From contig CM075937.1 in assembly GCA_038030265.1 (NCBI GenBank), forward strand, positions 26,640,198 to 26,704,197: DNA of 64,000 nt, read 5' to 3'. The notes under the pieces are model-generated. The model saw only the letters and a program-made list of their open reading frames with translations. It had not been told where the DNA came from and did not search any database. This document shows positions 1 to 10,592 of this stretch, piece by piece. Position numbers and translations under genes: made by a program. This DNA is from Corythucha ciliata. Taxonomy: Eukaryota > Arthropoda > Insecta > Hemiptera > Tingidae. Positions within the stretch are counted from its first letter, which is position 1; each line of letters opens with the position of its first letter.

Positions 1-579
1 AGTAAGTTGAGTGTGAACACTACACCACCGCCGAACAAGCAGCAATGTTGATTTTTCACAATTTCAGAGGCATCTCGTTTCCACAATCCGGATCTGACCG
101 AGCAGCGATGCTTCGAAATAATTTCAAATTTCATCAAATATGCGAAGCAAAGATTTGAAAGAAAAAACGGAAAAACAAAAGTATGATGTTCATTAATAGG
201 TACGTTCTTTTAACACCAACTGTCTCATCTGCCCTTATCAACAGGACGTTGATGTGGCAGCTGAGGGTGAATCAGAACCTGCTCAATGCACAAATTGCGA
301 ACATTGTTTGTTTTCAGAGAAATAATTTCTTTTTTTTTTTTTTTTCGTTATCGAATGATTAAAACTTTAAATCCAACAAATTATTCCAAATATTGCAGAG
401 TTGTTTATTTACCTTTCGTTCTTCTTCAATTGTAATGCTTGAAAACTATGGACAAGTCATGTCTGCATTTAACTCATGTGTGGAAAAGAAAAATGTAGGG
501 GTTTACAGTGTCTAGAAGCCCCTATTTTTACTATTTGTGAATGATGTTACCGAAAGCGTATGCTATATAGCACAAATAA
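1..579. other. No recognisable gene
   Basis: AT-rich spacer with a T-run near 329-346. No open frame resembles a known family on either strand. Confidence 0.6.
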
Positions 580-903
580 GTCCCAATGTAACATCAGTGT
601 GAAGTCACGATGTGACCTCTCTGTGACGTCACAAAGTGAGTCACAAGGGGTCATATCTACATTGCTGCAACGTTACAAATGTAAGTTAGACGTCTTGTTG
701 TGTCGTCTTTGCGACGTCTCAGTGACGTAACGCTACGTACATCCCATTGTAACCTCAGTGTGAAGTCACAAAGTGACCTGCGACAATGTTACGATGTGAC
801 CTCTCTGTGACGTCACAGTGGGCGGACATATCTACGTTACTGCAACGTTAAAAATGTTGGTCACACGTCCCAATGTGACGTCATCGTGACTTCTCTGCAA
901 CGT
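580..903. repeat. Tandem duplication rich in TGACGTCA palindromes
   Basis: Two diverged copies (about 580-740 and 741-903, offset about 161 bp) share the order: GTCCCAATGTAAC-like start, AGTGTGAAGTCAC, GATGTGACCTCTCTGTGACG, then a CTGCAACGTTA segment. Within each copy, short TGTAAC, GTGAC and TGACGTCA words recur, so this is a higher-order repeat made of sub-repeats. It ends directly beside a piggyBac coding fragment. Confidence 0.8.
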
Positions 904-919
904 AACTGTGCTATTAGGG

Positions 920-1185
920 ATCTTCTCAAGTGATGGCTGTGGCAGTGAAATCGCAAGCGCGTCCATGTCGAAACAACGATTTTTGATTTTACTAAGATGT
1001 ATTCGCTTTGATGACATTCGTGATCGCCAAGAGCGCAAACAGCTGGATAAAATAGCTCCTATCCGTGAATTTTGTTCTGCTTTCCTGGTCGAGTGTAGGA
1101 AATTTTACAGTGTGTCGGAATATACTACCTTGGACGAACAGCTTGTGCCATTTAGAGGTCGATGCAGCTTTCGGCAATATATTCC
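920..1185 (+). pseudogene. piggyBac-type transposase fragment
   Basis: The translation has the piggyBac (DDE_Tnp_1_7) pattern: a stretch beginning MSKQRFLILLRCIRFDD, then a TTLDEQLVPFRGRC segment that in this family holds the first catalytic Asp and the Arg-rich follow-up, ending near QYIP. After about 1185 the frame stays open but no longer resembles the family. Neither the rest of the catalytic domain nor the C-terminal zinc-binding region is present, so this is a dead fragment of roughly 90 residues. It belongs to a different region of the protein from the piggyBac piece at 14481-15242, so the two are not one broken copy. Confidence 0.8.
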
Positions 1186-1878
1186 TCGCTTCGTTCTCCG
1201 TTTTTTAATCCGTCCACGTGACTCTCTCAACCTTTCTGCCAAAATACCACTAAGAGCCGAACTCAAAACTGCGCAACTTTCAAGGAGCTCCTCCATGGTC
1301 GGCTCAAGGGATAAACTGAATCGTGATCGTGTGAACGGCCCACGACCAACGCCTGATTCAATTTCTCCCCCCACTCGAGGCAAGGGTCACGACAGTGAGA
1401 TCGAAAGCGTGCCACGCTGTCGTTTTTTGCCCCCGTGAGAACGCACCTTTAGCTTAGTTAGCTCATCTCGGATCTGCCAGCCACGACAAGACAATCGAAC
1501 CAAGCCAACAATTTTTCCATCACTTTGCATTTTTTCAATGCGTACATCAACAAATAAGCCTTAAAAAATATAACCTTAATTTTTATCCAGGTTTCTAATA
1601 CAAATAGTAATCAATTCAATAACAATAGCTAATTAAGATTCCGAAGCACCATAGGAAGAAAAAGAACCGTCCGTATGGACTCACTCGGTTTGATTTGACA
1701 GAGTACACTCTTCTAAAAACGGCTTCAACCAAGTCTCCCCTCGGTCAAAACAAACTTTGGCCTTGATATCCAATCGACTTCGCATTTCTACTCGGTTGCA
1801 ACGTTCCTGCATGTCCTTTTCAGTCGGTTATCGAGTGCGCCAGGACTCGCACTCAGCACCAGCCGCCTCGGTCCCCTC
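1186..1878. other. No recognisable gene
   Basis: AT-rich spacer between the piggyBac fragment and the Harbinger remnant. I saw no convincing repeat or coding pattern. Confidence 0.5.
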
Positions 1879-2215
1879 ATGGCTCTCCCTTCCAACGCGG
1901 CTTCTTTGGAGAACGGTGATTCCCAAAGAGATCGTGAGTTCACGAGTATGCTTATTGAATTATACCGTGATGAACCAGTATTGTGGAAAGTGAAGGACAA
2001 AAATTACTTCAGTCGGAATAAAAAAGCCGAAGCTTGGGACAAAACGGTGAAAGCATTGAGATCGTTGAAACCGGGCTACACACTTCATGAACTGAAGAAA
2101 AAAGTAAATTCTCTGCGTAGTAATTTTAAAGAGAATGCAGGTCAATTGAGGGCAAAAAAGTGTCCCGAACGTCGGCCGATGACATCCCAGAGCCTTCGCT
2201 GTGGTACTAAAACGA
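1879..2215 (+). pseudogene. MADF-domain protein of a PIF/Harbinger element, broken
   Basis: The reading frame from the ATG at 1879 carries a MADF DNA-binding domain at about residues 18-100: RDREFTSMLIELYRDEPVLW, a central AWDKTVKALRSL and a basic LHELKKKVNSLRSNFK helix. The expected end of the domain (an acidic stretch then PEPSLWY) lies in another frame around 2180-2210, so a frameshift near 2160 breaks it. Autonomous Harbinger elements usually encode such an accessory DNA-binding protein alongside the transposase, and a transposase remnant follows at once, so I read this as the accessory gene of that element rather than a host gene. Confidence 0.75.
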
Positions 2216-2229
2216 CATCGTACGCGGCT

Positions 2230-2830
2230 GTATGGGTTCAAATTGAAAAAACGAACTTGCCATTTGTTCGGGTTGTGGATACAGAATATGAATTTATTCA
2301 TGTCGATATAGGTAGAAATGGCCGGATGCATGACTCCGCAGTTTTTCGGGAGAGCCTCTTTGGATTGAAATTCGAGTCCCTTTCTCTGAAACTCATTGAT
2401 CGGCTATCCTCACAAACTACCTTACGTGTTCGTTGTTGACGATGTTTTTGCCTTGAAGCCAAAAATGAAACCCTATCCGGAGCAAGGAATGACGACGGAA
2501 AATATGATTTTTAACTACCGGCTATGCAGAGCCCGAAGACTTGTGGAGAATGCGTTCGGCGTACTTGCTGATAGGCTCTGAGTATTACTAAATCCCATCC
2601 CCCTAGACGTCGAAAAGGTTGAAAAAATCACTTGTGTCCTTCTCCACAATTATCTATCAAGTCTGAAAAAATCTTGGCATTATCAATTACAACATTTTCA
2701 TAATAAACGAGCCCTTCTAATATCCATCCCGGAGGTATATCCAGCAAATGTAACAACCACCATTCCGTTTCCGCCGCCACAGTACGAGACCAACTTTGTG
2801 AATTCTTCGACCTTGGCAGTCAAAGGCTGT
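2230..2830 (+). pseudogene. PIF/Harbinger transposase remnant (DDE_Tnp_4)
   Basis: Three blocks in order match the Harbinger nuclease. VVDTEYEFIHVDIGRNGRMHD at about 2274-2336 covers the first catalytic Asp and the Gly/Asp motif. LPYVFVVDDVFALKPKMKPY at about 2408-2470 covers the second Asp. NYRLCRARRLVENAFGVLAD at about 2512-2572 covers the catalytic Glu. Beyond the stop at 2579, the family's C-terminal block ending LLHNYL can still be read to about 2655. The N-terminal half is absent and sequence is lost between blocks, so the gene is dead. It pairs with the MADF remnant upstream. Confidence 0.85.
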
Positions 2831-3934
2831 TAATAAAGCATAGAGCTATAGTATTTTGCTAATCAGATAATGTAAAGAATCATTAGAGGCCTTCTTTTAA
2901 TACCTTCTCACATTGTTGGAAACTGACAGAACAATAAAAGTTGTACAAATTGTCCATTTCTGTGGAGGCCAATTTGATCTATTGATGCGTTACCATCATC
3001 AATTTTCGGCTTTCAATACATTTTGACAGGTGTAGACCACGAGGTATGCACGACTGTACGCGCAGCGTACCACAAAGACGCAGGAGATTATCTCCAAATT
3101 AAAATCTTTTACCAGAAAGTGTGGTAGGATGAAGCAATATTATAACGACGATATACATATATTGTCGTTAATCTGGCTAGCCCAGAGGGATAACTTGTCA
3201 AAATGACCCGACGAGGACAAGTAATCCCACTTGAACGATGACTTATCCGCTTCGTTGCCGGGGTTAGGTAGGATAGGACGACCTCGACTTTCTCTATTTT
3301 TACGTCGTAAATATATTTTTTTGCTCGCTCGCCGACGCTATTTGGGCCCCACTAGCATTACGGACTGACTGACTTTTTTCCCAACATTTTTTTTTGGACT
3401 GCTTGGCCTTAGCGATATGATGTGTTAGACTTATTTTTTTCTTCTTGTCACCATTATCAGATATATTTGTCTGAATATTTTATTGTTTGAAAGGGAGTTT
3501 TGGAATTTTGTTCGCTTACACGGCGATGCGCAAGCAAAAGCGCACGAGGAACTAACCAGGACTTCAAATGGTTTAATGAGGTAGGCTAAGCTTCTTCACC
3601 AGATTACACGGAATAAGGCCCTGGTTTCTACACTTAAGATGTATTTGTTTATGTGTTTGCTTGGCCGCACAAAGAGTTCGCAACAACTTAAAGTACTAAA
3701 TCCTATTTACTTGATAAAGCCCAATTATTTTTGGGTTATATGTTTAATTAATGAGTTCAGTTTTCCGCATAATTGGATAGAAGGAGGTGCCGATGGTTTG
3801 CCTTCTTCTGGAAGCGTTAACATTAACATAACGTGTGCCGTGTCGTGCCACGGCAGTCATCTAAAGCTACGCCGCCTGCGATTTTGACAGCCGAAGAAGA
3901 AGACACCCTTTAGGAAATTCGGGATCCATGGAGG
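2831..3934. other. No recognisable gene
   Basis: AT-rich spacer. A short imperfect hairpin lies at about 3145-3171. The open frame at 3639-3887 has no family resemblance and is probably chance. Confidence 0.5.
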
Positions 3935-4735
3935 CCCTTGTTTCTTATTACCAAAGAAATTAGTTCTGAAAAGATCGTTACGCTGAGCTTGTGCGTTCCT
4001 ATCGTGATAATTCTGAAACCGGTATTAGTCTCAATTTCTTTAAAATTCTTACTTTGTGTCAACAGCTTACATGATTTTGTCTCCAGAAAACTGAAAATGT
4101 CAACACAGTGACACCGCTAGGAACACGACTCAAGCGGTCCTTGCTCACCGAAATCAACGTTAAATTCGCCGAATTGGGTTTGTGAAAAACTGTGGGATGG
4201 CCACTGTGCTGGACTCGAGATTTAAAAAATTTGGTTTCGGAGTAAGTGAGATTAACACTGTTGCATTGCTAATATGGTGACAATCATTGGTTACCTTTAT
4301 TCCTGGCGTCTTGTATTACTTTATACGTTACTTATTAGTAACGAAAGAGTAAAGGCCTTCTATGCTCAGCTAGTGTCGGCAAAAATAAGGGAGAAGATAG
4401 ACCTTACAAGCGATATGAGTGCCGTTATACAAAATCCTGCGCCCTTCCCCCGGCTTAATGAAGATATTTGGGGCGAATTGGACAAGACTGTTGAAATTGA
4501 TCGGCATCTCTATGTGGCCAAGATTCGGCGGGAGGAATTCCCGTTGAGCTGAGGCAGTTTTTGAACCACCCGGCTCTATCGAGAAAAATTTATACGCGCC
4601 CGCTCCTGGTCTAGAGGGAATTGAGGGGAGAGTACCCTAACGCCAGCGAAGTGGCGGAGCAATATCTCTCCATTGTTGCCTCTTCTGTTCCGTGTGAACG
4701 GTTATCAACTCATGAAGACATTTCAAAAGGTAAGA
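3935..4735 (+). pseudogene. hAT-type transposase remnant
   Basis: Pieces of a hAT (ZBED-like) transposase run through stops and frameshifts. In order they are EISSEKIVTLSLCVPIV, VLDSRFKKF near 4208-4237 (the LDPRFK block of the nuclease), and the C-terminal dimerisation block with RGEYPNASEVAEQYLSI and SSVPCERLS near 4622-4712. Catalytic acids cannot be traced reliably. The element is dead and no terminal repeats were identified. Confidence 0.75.
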
Positions 4736-4807
4736 CTACAAAGTGTTGAATTTATTTATTTTTTTTTTTTTTGCACTGTAATGATTCTACTTTTATTAAT
4801 TTTTGCA

Positions 4808-5377
4808 GCTCATGTATTCGAAGACTGCTGAGAAGCTGGAAGAAAACATGGAGGCAGTCAGGTCAACCAATTATGATAAACAGAGGTTGGAAAGCTTCCT
4901 CGAAAGGAAAGAGGAGTGGATCCAACTTTATCGCGTCCTTTTAATCATAAGAGGACACAACACGAACAACTATGAAGAGGCCACTATGAGAATTCTCAAA
5001 GACGTAATTCTGCAGCGGGTTAAGGCATAAAATGTTGTGGCCCTCGTCGATTACTGGTAAACGTCTGGGACAAATATCTTGAAGGTCACCTGCAGAATAT
5101 TGCCGACAACAGGGATCCGAAACCAACCCGATTATACGAAAATTGGGTTCAGAGAATGAGTCCAGAATTGGTAGAGAAAATAGAGCGGCTTGATGAAGAC
5201 ATATTTGTTGTACCGTGCTTTGCAATTGGTGAAGCCACTTACGAAGCCAACGTATCGATCGGGACATGTCTCTGCAAGCATGGGACGAATGGGGCATTTT
5301 GCAAGCACCAGGCTCTTGTTCATTCGAAATTTAGTGGTGGCTTCCCGAATGCCCCAGTTGTAACAGGCTGGTAGTGG
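4808..5377 (+). pseudogene. SWIM zinc-finger protein fragment
   Basis: A charged segment (ERKEEWIQLYR then RGHNTNNYEEATMRILKD) is followed, after a stop near 5028 and a frame change, by a SWIM-type zinc finger CLCKHGTNGAFCKHQ at about 5269-5313 (CxC...CxH spacing). The arrangement matches a widespread family of uncharacterised animal proteins linked to DNA transposons, including ones encoding MULE-like or YqaJ-like proteins. That link is recalled, not shown here. A splice acceptor (ttttgcag) sits just before 4808, so this may be one exon. The internal stops make it non-functional. Confidence 0.65.
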
Positions 5378-5419
5378 AGGGGCTCTCGTACCGACCCTTG
5401 GGATATTTTCTGCTCGGAC

Positions 5420-6218
5420 AGACAATGAACGATGAAGACGAGTTATTGGAAGTGGTCCGCCTCTTTGAATCGGCTTCCACTGCCATACGGATGGGATTGG
5501 AGGTGAAATCTCACACGGAAACATTTGTGGCGTTTGGTGCCGCGCTCGTGACAACGGTTGGGCGGTGGACACTCTAACCATAGATGGTGTTTCGGCGACG
5601 GAGAGTCTCTACGTGGTTGCAGATGCGGCGCAGCGACCGGATGTTCTTGTTGGGCGTTCGTGGACAGGACAACAAGACATCGCTTCGGTGAAAGTGGGAG
5701 ACGCACTCCACGTGAAGGCTATCGATCCTGAAATGGACAACGTCGGAGAAATGACAGATACTCAGGAACTAGAAGTGGTTAACCTTTTGTTACAGGATGT
5801 GGAGAGACAGCCCGTCGAGGAGCCCAAAAACAACAACTACCTACATAAAATTACTAAAAGAGTATCGGGAGGCTGTACAGGAGTCATTCAGGCAGAGATT
5901 GTTGAAATACCAGGTATGAGCCGGTTTCTTGTAAACCTTATCGCACTAGTTCCAGGGAACGAGAACAAATAAACAAGATAGTTGCCCAGTGGCGAAAGGA
6001 TGGTTTGGTGACTACATCGCCTTACGCGAACCCAGTTTTTATGGTGGACAAAGCCAATGGTGAAAAACGTCTCGTGGTGGATTACCGCAGATTAAATGCC
6101 CAAACTAACAGGGAACCGTATCCTTTGCCGATTATTGACGATTTATCGGAACAACTGTCAGAGGCCATCACGAGAGATCCAGTGCTACAACTATACCAAC
6201 CTGAAGCGGAAACTGAGG
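5420..6218 (+). pseudogene. Ty3/gypsy pol remnant, left part (protease to reverse transcriptase)
   Basis: Frame-broken Ty3/gypsy polyprotein. The C-terminal half of an aspartic protease is read at about 5485-5720 (TETFVAFGAALVTTVG, then after a frameshift PDVLVGRSW). The start of the reverse transcriptase follows at about 5970-6150: KIVAQWRKDGLVTTSPYANP, VDYRRLNAQTN and YPLPIIDDL. Right after IIDDLSEQL the sequence jumps to the RNase H entry (ITRDPVLQLY), so the catalytic core of the reverse transcriptase, with YxDD, is deleted internally. The frame stops at 6218-6223, where a Harbinger element is inserted, and resumes at 7731. Confidence 0.85.
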
Positions 6219-6551
6219 TTCAAGGTGCTCGCACACTAAGGCGCGGCGAAGCGAAGCGCACCGAGGAGGATTTTTTCCGCGATGGAAAAATACATAGAAA
6301 TGAACGGGAGTCCGCACACTTGGGCGAAGCGGCGCGAAGAATTTCGCTGGAGAAGTTTCTGGAGGAACCAGCCGAATTTTTCCGTGCCTCCTCGCGACGC
6401 GCCGCTTCAGAGAGGAGGCAAAAAATGAAAAGGTGGCTGGGTTGGGAATGCAATGAAAGCATCTTTTTCTCATCATTGACCGTCTCGAACGAAGTGTTTT
6501 ATCTCGTGTGGTGTCTGTAAATTAAAAAATAAGTAATTTCCAGTCATCACT

Positions 6552-7231
6552 ATGAACTATGAGGAACTGGTAACTCTTGTTCAGGAGTACCCATTTTTGT
6601 ATGATTTGGAGGACAGCAGATACTGCAACCAATTGGTCCGAAAAAATGCTTGGGAAGAAATCGGGAATAAAATGAAACTGCGAAGTAAGTAACTTTCTAT
6701 TTTACATTTTTTTAACGTTAGCATTTAGTATTTAAGGTCTTCAAAGTATGAAATAATGTACCTATACAATTTTATTCCTTTCGAATCATTCCCTGACGAA
6801 CAATATTCATTTGCCAATTAACTGATCCTAATTCAGAATTGAAATAATCCTTAAATTTTTCTCGAGCTGATAATGCAGGGCCAGAGAATGAACCACCTGT
6901 ACCTACAAAATCTGGGCAGGCGGCAAAGAAACAAAACACATGGCGTCTGGAAAAGCAAATGGAGTTTTTAATGCCATTTGTGCAGAGTGGTCGCCAAGGA
7001 ATCAGCAATGTTGAGCCGTCAGCGTCAACCAGTGAATCAGAACGAGACAACAATGACACGCCATTAGCCTCTCCCGAAATGCCTGGGCCTTCACCATCTC
7101 CACAGCCACAGGATTCATCGCAGAAAAAGACCGGGGTTGGATCAAAGCGAACAAACACCGTCATCATATCAATCTATCCCCAACCCGGTCCTTACAGCCA
7201 ATCAGTTCACACCCATTTTCCATCCCTCTAA
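6552..7231 (+). CDS. MADF-like DNA-binding protein of the Harbinger element (two exons)
   Basis: Predicted exons are 6552-6684 and 6879-7231, joined across a GTAAGT...GCAG intron with matching phase, giving about 161 residues. Exon 1 encodes the first half of a MADF domain (ELVTLVQEYPFLYD, then KNAWEEIGNKM). Exon 2 encodes the linker usual for these proteins (TKSGQAAKKQNTWRLEKQM) and a Ser/Pro-rich tail. The second half of the MADF fold is missing, so an exon may have been lost from the 194-bp intron. In Harbinger elements this protein is thought to help transposase nuclear import and end recognition. The coding frame itself has no stops. Confidence 0.7.
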
Positions 7232-7299
7232 TATTTTTGATGAATAAAAATATGTACATACTATTTTATTATAATAAAAAAATCATTAACAACTTACCT

Positions 7300-7627
7300 C
7301 AGACATATGCCAAGTCTTTCGTCGGCGGGAACAGCTCTTCGGAAAGTTGTATTCTGGCATTCAATTGAATTTCAACAAGCCGAGAAGTTCAAAGTACTTT
7401 TCTTCTGACACACGAAAATACTTGAAACATTTTTTTTTATCTCTCCTCAAATCCTCAAACAAATGGTGAAATTCGCCGAAAAAACTTCTTCTCTGGTTAA
7501 TTTTGTGAACCCACACTTTTCTTCTGTTCTTGTCTATTTGTTCTTCCTCCATTGCTACGGCAGCGAAAACAAACACTTCCTCATCGGACGAACACATCTT
7601 ATGAAATTTGAGTTCGAAATTTTTCAC
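7300..7627 (-). pseudogene. Harbinger transposase, N-terminal part only
   Basis: Read on the minus strand from the ATG at 7627: an acidic start, then KVWVHKINQRRSFFGEFHH and FKYFRVSEEKYFELLGLL. This is the standard N-terminal region of Harbinger transposases (W-h-x-I-N-x-x-R, then YFR-M). A frameshift near 7375 is followed by TTFRRAVPADERLGICL, the next conserved block, and a possible splice donor at about 7299. The DDE nuclease domain that should follow is absent from the element, so this is a truncated gene. It converges with the MADF gene. Confidence 0.8.
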
Positions 7628-7730
7628 TTGGACACAGTCGTTTCGACTAGAAACGCTCTTCGCTTCGCCGCGCTTCAGTGGGCGGACCTACTCAAACTTG
7701 CTCTTCTCCGCGCCTTAGTGTGCGAGCACC

Positions 7731-8160
7731 TTCAAAGGGATGCTTCTGCAGTGGGTATCGCTGGATTCTACTGCAGAAAAGTAAAGAGGACAATAAGTTT
7801 CATCCCGTCTAATATGTTAGTAAGAAATTAAATCTCGTCGAGGCGAGGTACCACTCAAGTCGTCTCGAACTTATGGCGATTGAGTTTGCTATGACAAGGT
7901 TGAGGCAATTTTTAATCGGTTTCAAACCAACCGTTCGTTTACGGTCATTTCGTTTATATTCAGTGTGGGAAGGTCTCCTCTTCAAAAAGGTAGAAGGGAG
8001 GGAATTATTTGTTGTCCCACCGTTTTGGAGGAAGAGCATTGGGATTCGATTCCACAACACATGGATGGGCTTTTGGGTGTAACGCAAACCTCGCACAAAA
8101 TTGGACAGTATGTTTTTTTTCCTCGTCCTCGTTGATATTCTCCAACTTTTCTCATCATTC
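7731..8160 (+). pseudogene. Ty3/gypsy pol remnant, right part (RNase H to integrase zinc finger)
   Basis: Continuation of the polyprotein interrupted at 6218. DASAVGIAGFYCRK at about 7740-7782 is the RNase H strand with its catalytic Asp. YHSSRLELMAIEFAM at about 7848-7893 is the RNase H block with the catalytic Glu. After a deletion come LLFKKVEGRELFVVP and the H2C2 integrase region near 7975-8100. The original frame is continuous across the Harbinger insertion apart from the duplicated bases. Stops and deletions show the copy was already decaying or decayed afterwards. Confidence 0.8.
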
Positions 8161-8247
8161 CTTTTTTCAGAAATCATTGTTTCCGTTCAGTTTTCTTAAT
8201 TTCATGAAGGAGTTTTCTAATTGCGTTTTCCATTTGCACAAAATTCA

Positions 8248-8336
8248 GCTCTGAAGCCAAGCATGTCCACCCATCTTCTCTGAATTATATCATAATATGG
8301 TAACGGAGAAGACGGGTGGAAATGCTCGCCCCCATA
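8248..8336. mobile_element. Small foldback/MITE
   Basis: About 90 bp with inverted ends (AGCTCTGAAG... and ...CCCATAGCT) and a well-paired core where TCCACCCATCTTCTCTG faces CGGAGAAGACGGGTGGA. No coding capacity. Confidence 0.6.
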
Positions 8337-9011
8337 GCTGAATATTATGCAAATAGGAGACGCTAAAAGTTTCTACCAAACAAAAGTTTCTATTTCGTAA
8401 GGGAATAAGGCCCCAGGTGAATAACTTGCCTCCGAAGTCTTATTTGATTAGTACCTACACCAGCATGAAATATTTTGGTGTGATTTTTTCTTTTCAGCTT
8501 TTCCCGTCACAGGTTCCTCATGAAATCTGGCAGCCGTGTCCAAGGACATAGCCAAAACAAATCAAATTTGAGCAGCTTGACCGACAACATCAACAAAATA
8601 TGGGCAGTTGTAGCCCCTCCTTTGCTCAGACCCCCTCGAGTGATTTTTCCAAACTGCCACTATGTTCAAATAAGGGCCTCCAAGAGTGGGGGACGTTCAT
8701 AAAGAGCGATGAGAATTTCTATAGAGCTGTGACTAGCTTCTCATTTTATATCAAAGACCTACATTCACTGTTAAAGTATCACATTTGAATGAAAACTGAT
8801 CAGTAAAGTATAAGCTATCGGGCCATTGCATCAATCACTGCTTATGCATTTTGAAGAACTGATTTTGGATAATCATATTCTGTCGTCTGCTCACCCCTAA
8901 AAAAATATATTTGATGACACGGCTTCATGAGTGTTTTACTCATCAACCAGCTATTGATAGAGCGGGCTTGAAACCTGTTGCACATATAGTAGCCGCCTGT
9001 GTTTCCCACAG
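8337..9011. other. No recognisable gene
   Basis: Spacer. A stretch at about 8403-8416 (GAATAAGGCCCC) resembles the ends of MITEs seen elsewhere in the window (40143, 47940). The open frame at 8520-8702 has no family resemblance. Confidence 0.5.
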
Positions 9012-9048
9012 TTAACCCTTTATATGGCGTGGTGTCACGAGTGACACC
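9012..9048 (+). repeat. piggyBac-type element end (TTAA plus terminal repeat)
   Basis: TTAA at 9012-9015 is followed by CCCTTTATATGGCGTGG and an 18-bp palindrome GGTGTCACGAGTGACACC (9031-9048). TTAA duplications and CCCTTT-like ends are the signature of piggyBac elements. A possible first coding exon lies 174 bp downstream. I did not find the partner end in the window. Confidence 0.65.
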
Positions 9049-9222
9049 AAGATTTGTCTACCATTTCCTCCGCGGGTGAGGAACATTGTTAATTCTAACG
9101 TGGCTCAAGAGAGTGAGCGACGAGATCTTTAGGCGTTTTGTACGTTTGAAAGTGGTGATGGCACTCTTGTATAGTGATAGAAGGGTCGTTTTCCCGCGAA
9201 GTCAGCTGAAGGAGCGTGCGCC

Positions 9223-9240
9223 ATGTCTCAAAGGGGCAAG
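9223..9240 (+). CDS. Possible first exon of a piggyBac transposase gene
   Basis: ATG at 9223 reads MSQRGK and runs straight into a consensus donor, AAG|GTAAGTT. The phase matches the exon that starts at 14481 after TTAG. It lies just inside the TTAA/CCCTTT end. Such a very short N-terminal exon is plausible but rests on splice signals only. Confidence 0.4.
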
Positions 9241-9481
9241 GTAAGTTAATCCTTTTATTTCTGGTGTTAATCTTGTATTTGACGATTTTTTCCATGGTTT
9301 CGTTAGTTTTTACTATAAACTTCGCACGTAAATAGGATTTCATTGGTTTTGACCAAAATTAATTAGAGCGTGGGTTTACAATGTTGAGTTTCACAGGTGA
9401 CACATTGCCAAGTTGTACGTGCGTGAAGTTACCCCCTAAAAATGTCCATAAGATACTAAACCGCAATACACGAATGACCCC

Positions 9482-9961
9482 CTAGTCTAGAGCCAACAAG
9501 TGAAGAAGCAAACAACTAAAAATTTCAAAAATGAAGTCTAGGCGCAGCCTAAATGGCAGGTAATTCAACAATAACTGATAAGGCGGTGGGATATTTTTGT
9601 AGAGGGAAAGACTTTTCCCAAAGCCGTTCCTTTTGAGCGTGGCTGAGTTTTGAGTGTTGCTGCCCCAGATTACGGCCATTTACCCCCACCCCATTCACGA
9701 ACGAGGAAACCTCGACGCTGGCGGATAGTTTTCCCTTGTTCTTTAGCCTCCTACAGATATTTTAAGACTTTTTCCAGAGTTATGACTTTGATAACAGTCG
9801 ACAGAAAAGTTTCAAATAAATAAATGTGTCCTAACCCTGAGTAATTGCTTCTATTCCCTTGACGTTTTCTATAGTAGTTTTCTATCAGTTATTGTTGAAT
9901 TACCTGCCATTTATTGAATTTCTAGTATTGTTAGCTTCTTTATTTGTTGGCTCTAGACTGA
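9482..9961. mobile_element. MITE with ~85-100 bp terminal inverted repeats
   Basis: The left arm (from AGTCTAGAGCCAACAA at about 9485) and right arm (to TTGTTGGCTCTAGACT at about 9959) are inverted copies. They share the inner block TGGCAGGTAATTCAACAATA. The 480-bp element has no coding capacity and sits between the piggyBac end and the large TIR element. Confidence 0.8.
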
Positions 9962-10041
9962 GGATTCATTTTTAGGGCAGATTTACGCTCGTCCAAGTTG
10001 TGGGTGAAAATTGACTCAGCGCAAATTTTGTTCTTTCCGCC

Positions 10042-10073
<32 letters not shown>

Positions 10074-10136
10074 CAATTTTGCCAAAATTTGTATCATTAT
10101 TCAAGTACCTACCTACACACGAAGCATAAAATAATG

Positions 10137-10438
10137 ACGGGTGTGAAGTTAGCCCCCTTTTAGCACCTTTTCGGAAGGTGAAATCTACGGAAAACAAATT
10201 GTGTGGCTAACAATTCTCAAAAACAGCTCTAGGCATAGCAAATACAGATGCTAATTTCATGAACAATGTTATGAAGAACGTCTACAGCAAGCAAACATGA
10301 CGCTAAATTATAAAATTCCATAGAATAGAGACATGTAGATAAACCTGAACCAGGCGCGTAACCCGGGGGGGAGGGGGGAAGGGTTCATCGGGTCCGGACA
10401 CACCCCGAAATTTCAGATTTATTTCCTATGTTCTGAAG
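10137..10438 (+). repeat. Left long terminal inverted repeat
   Basis: Runs from ACGGGTGTGAAG to CCTATGTTCTGAAG. It includes a G-rich segment near 10363-10380 (GTAACCCGGGGGGGAGG) and pairs with 14001-14303. Confidence 0.85.
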
Positions 10439-10592
10439 AAGAAGAGGTAAGCATGACGTTTCAGCAAGGACATTTTCAATGATTCGAATATATTTATTCG
10501 TTTTTTCCGCCAAAAAAATTATATCGTCCACAACGGGACATTTCTGTTCTTTATTTATTTTATTAATATTATTAGTTTTTAAGCTATACAAC

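Larger units (their letters stand above)
6224..7730 (+). mobile_element. PIF/Harbinger-type element with terminal inverted repeats
   Basis: A 1507-bp element with perfect 23-bp terminal inverted repeats beginning GGTGCTCGCACACTAAGG. It is flanked by TTCAA at 6219-6223 and 7731-7735, which can also be read as a 3-bp TCA duplication if the ends are extended one base (6223-7731). It carries a two-exon MADF gene on the plus strand and only the N-terminal part of a Harbinger transposase on the minus strand, the convergent layout usual for the superfamily. Without the nuclease domain it cannot mobilise itself. It sits in a Ty3/gypsy pol reading frame that is restored in phase when the element and one duplication are ignored. 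Confidence 0.9.

Noticed and set aside
3639..3887. 82-codon open frame
   Set aside because: No family pattern, no splice context and AT-rich surroundings; probably chance.
4735..4808. Intron joining the hAT C-terminus to the SWIM fragment
   Set aside because: GTAAGA and TTTTGCAG signals exist, but the hAT dimerisation domain would be truncated and the fusion has no precedent that I know.
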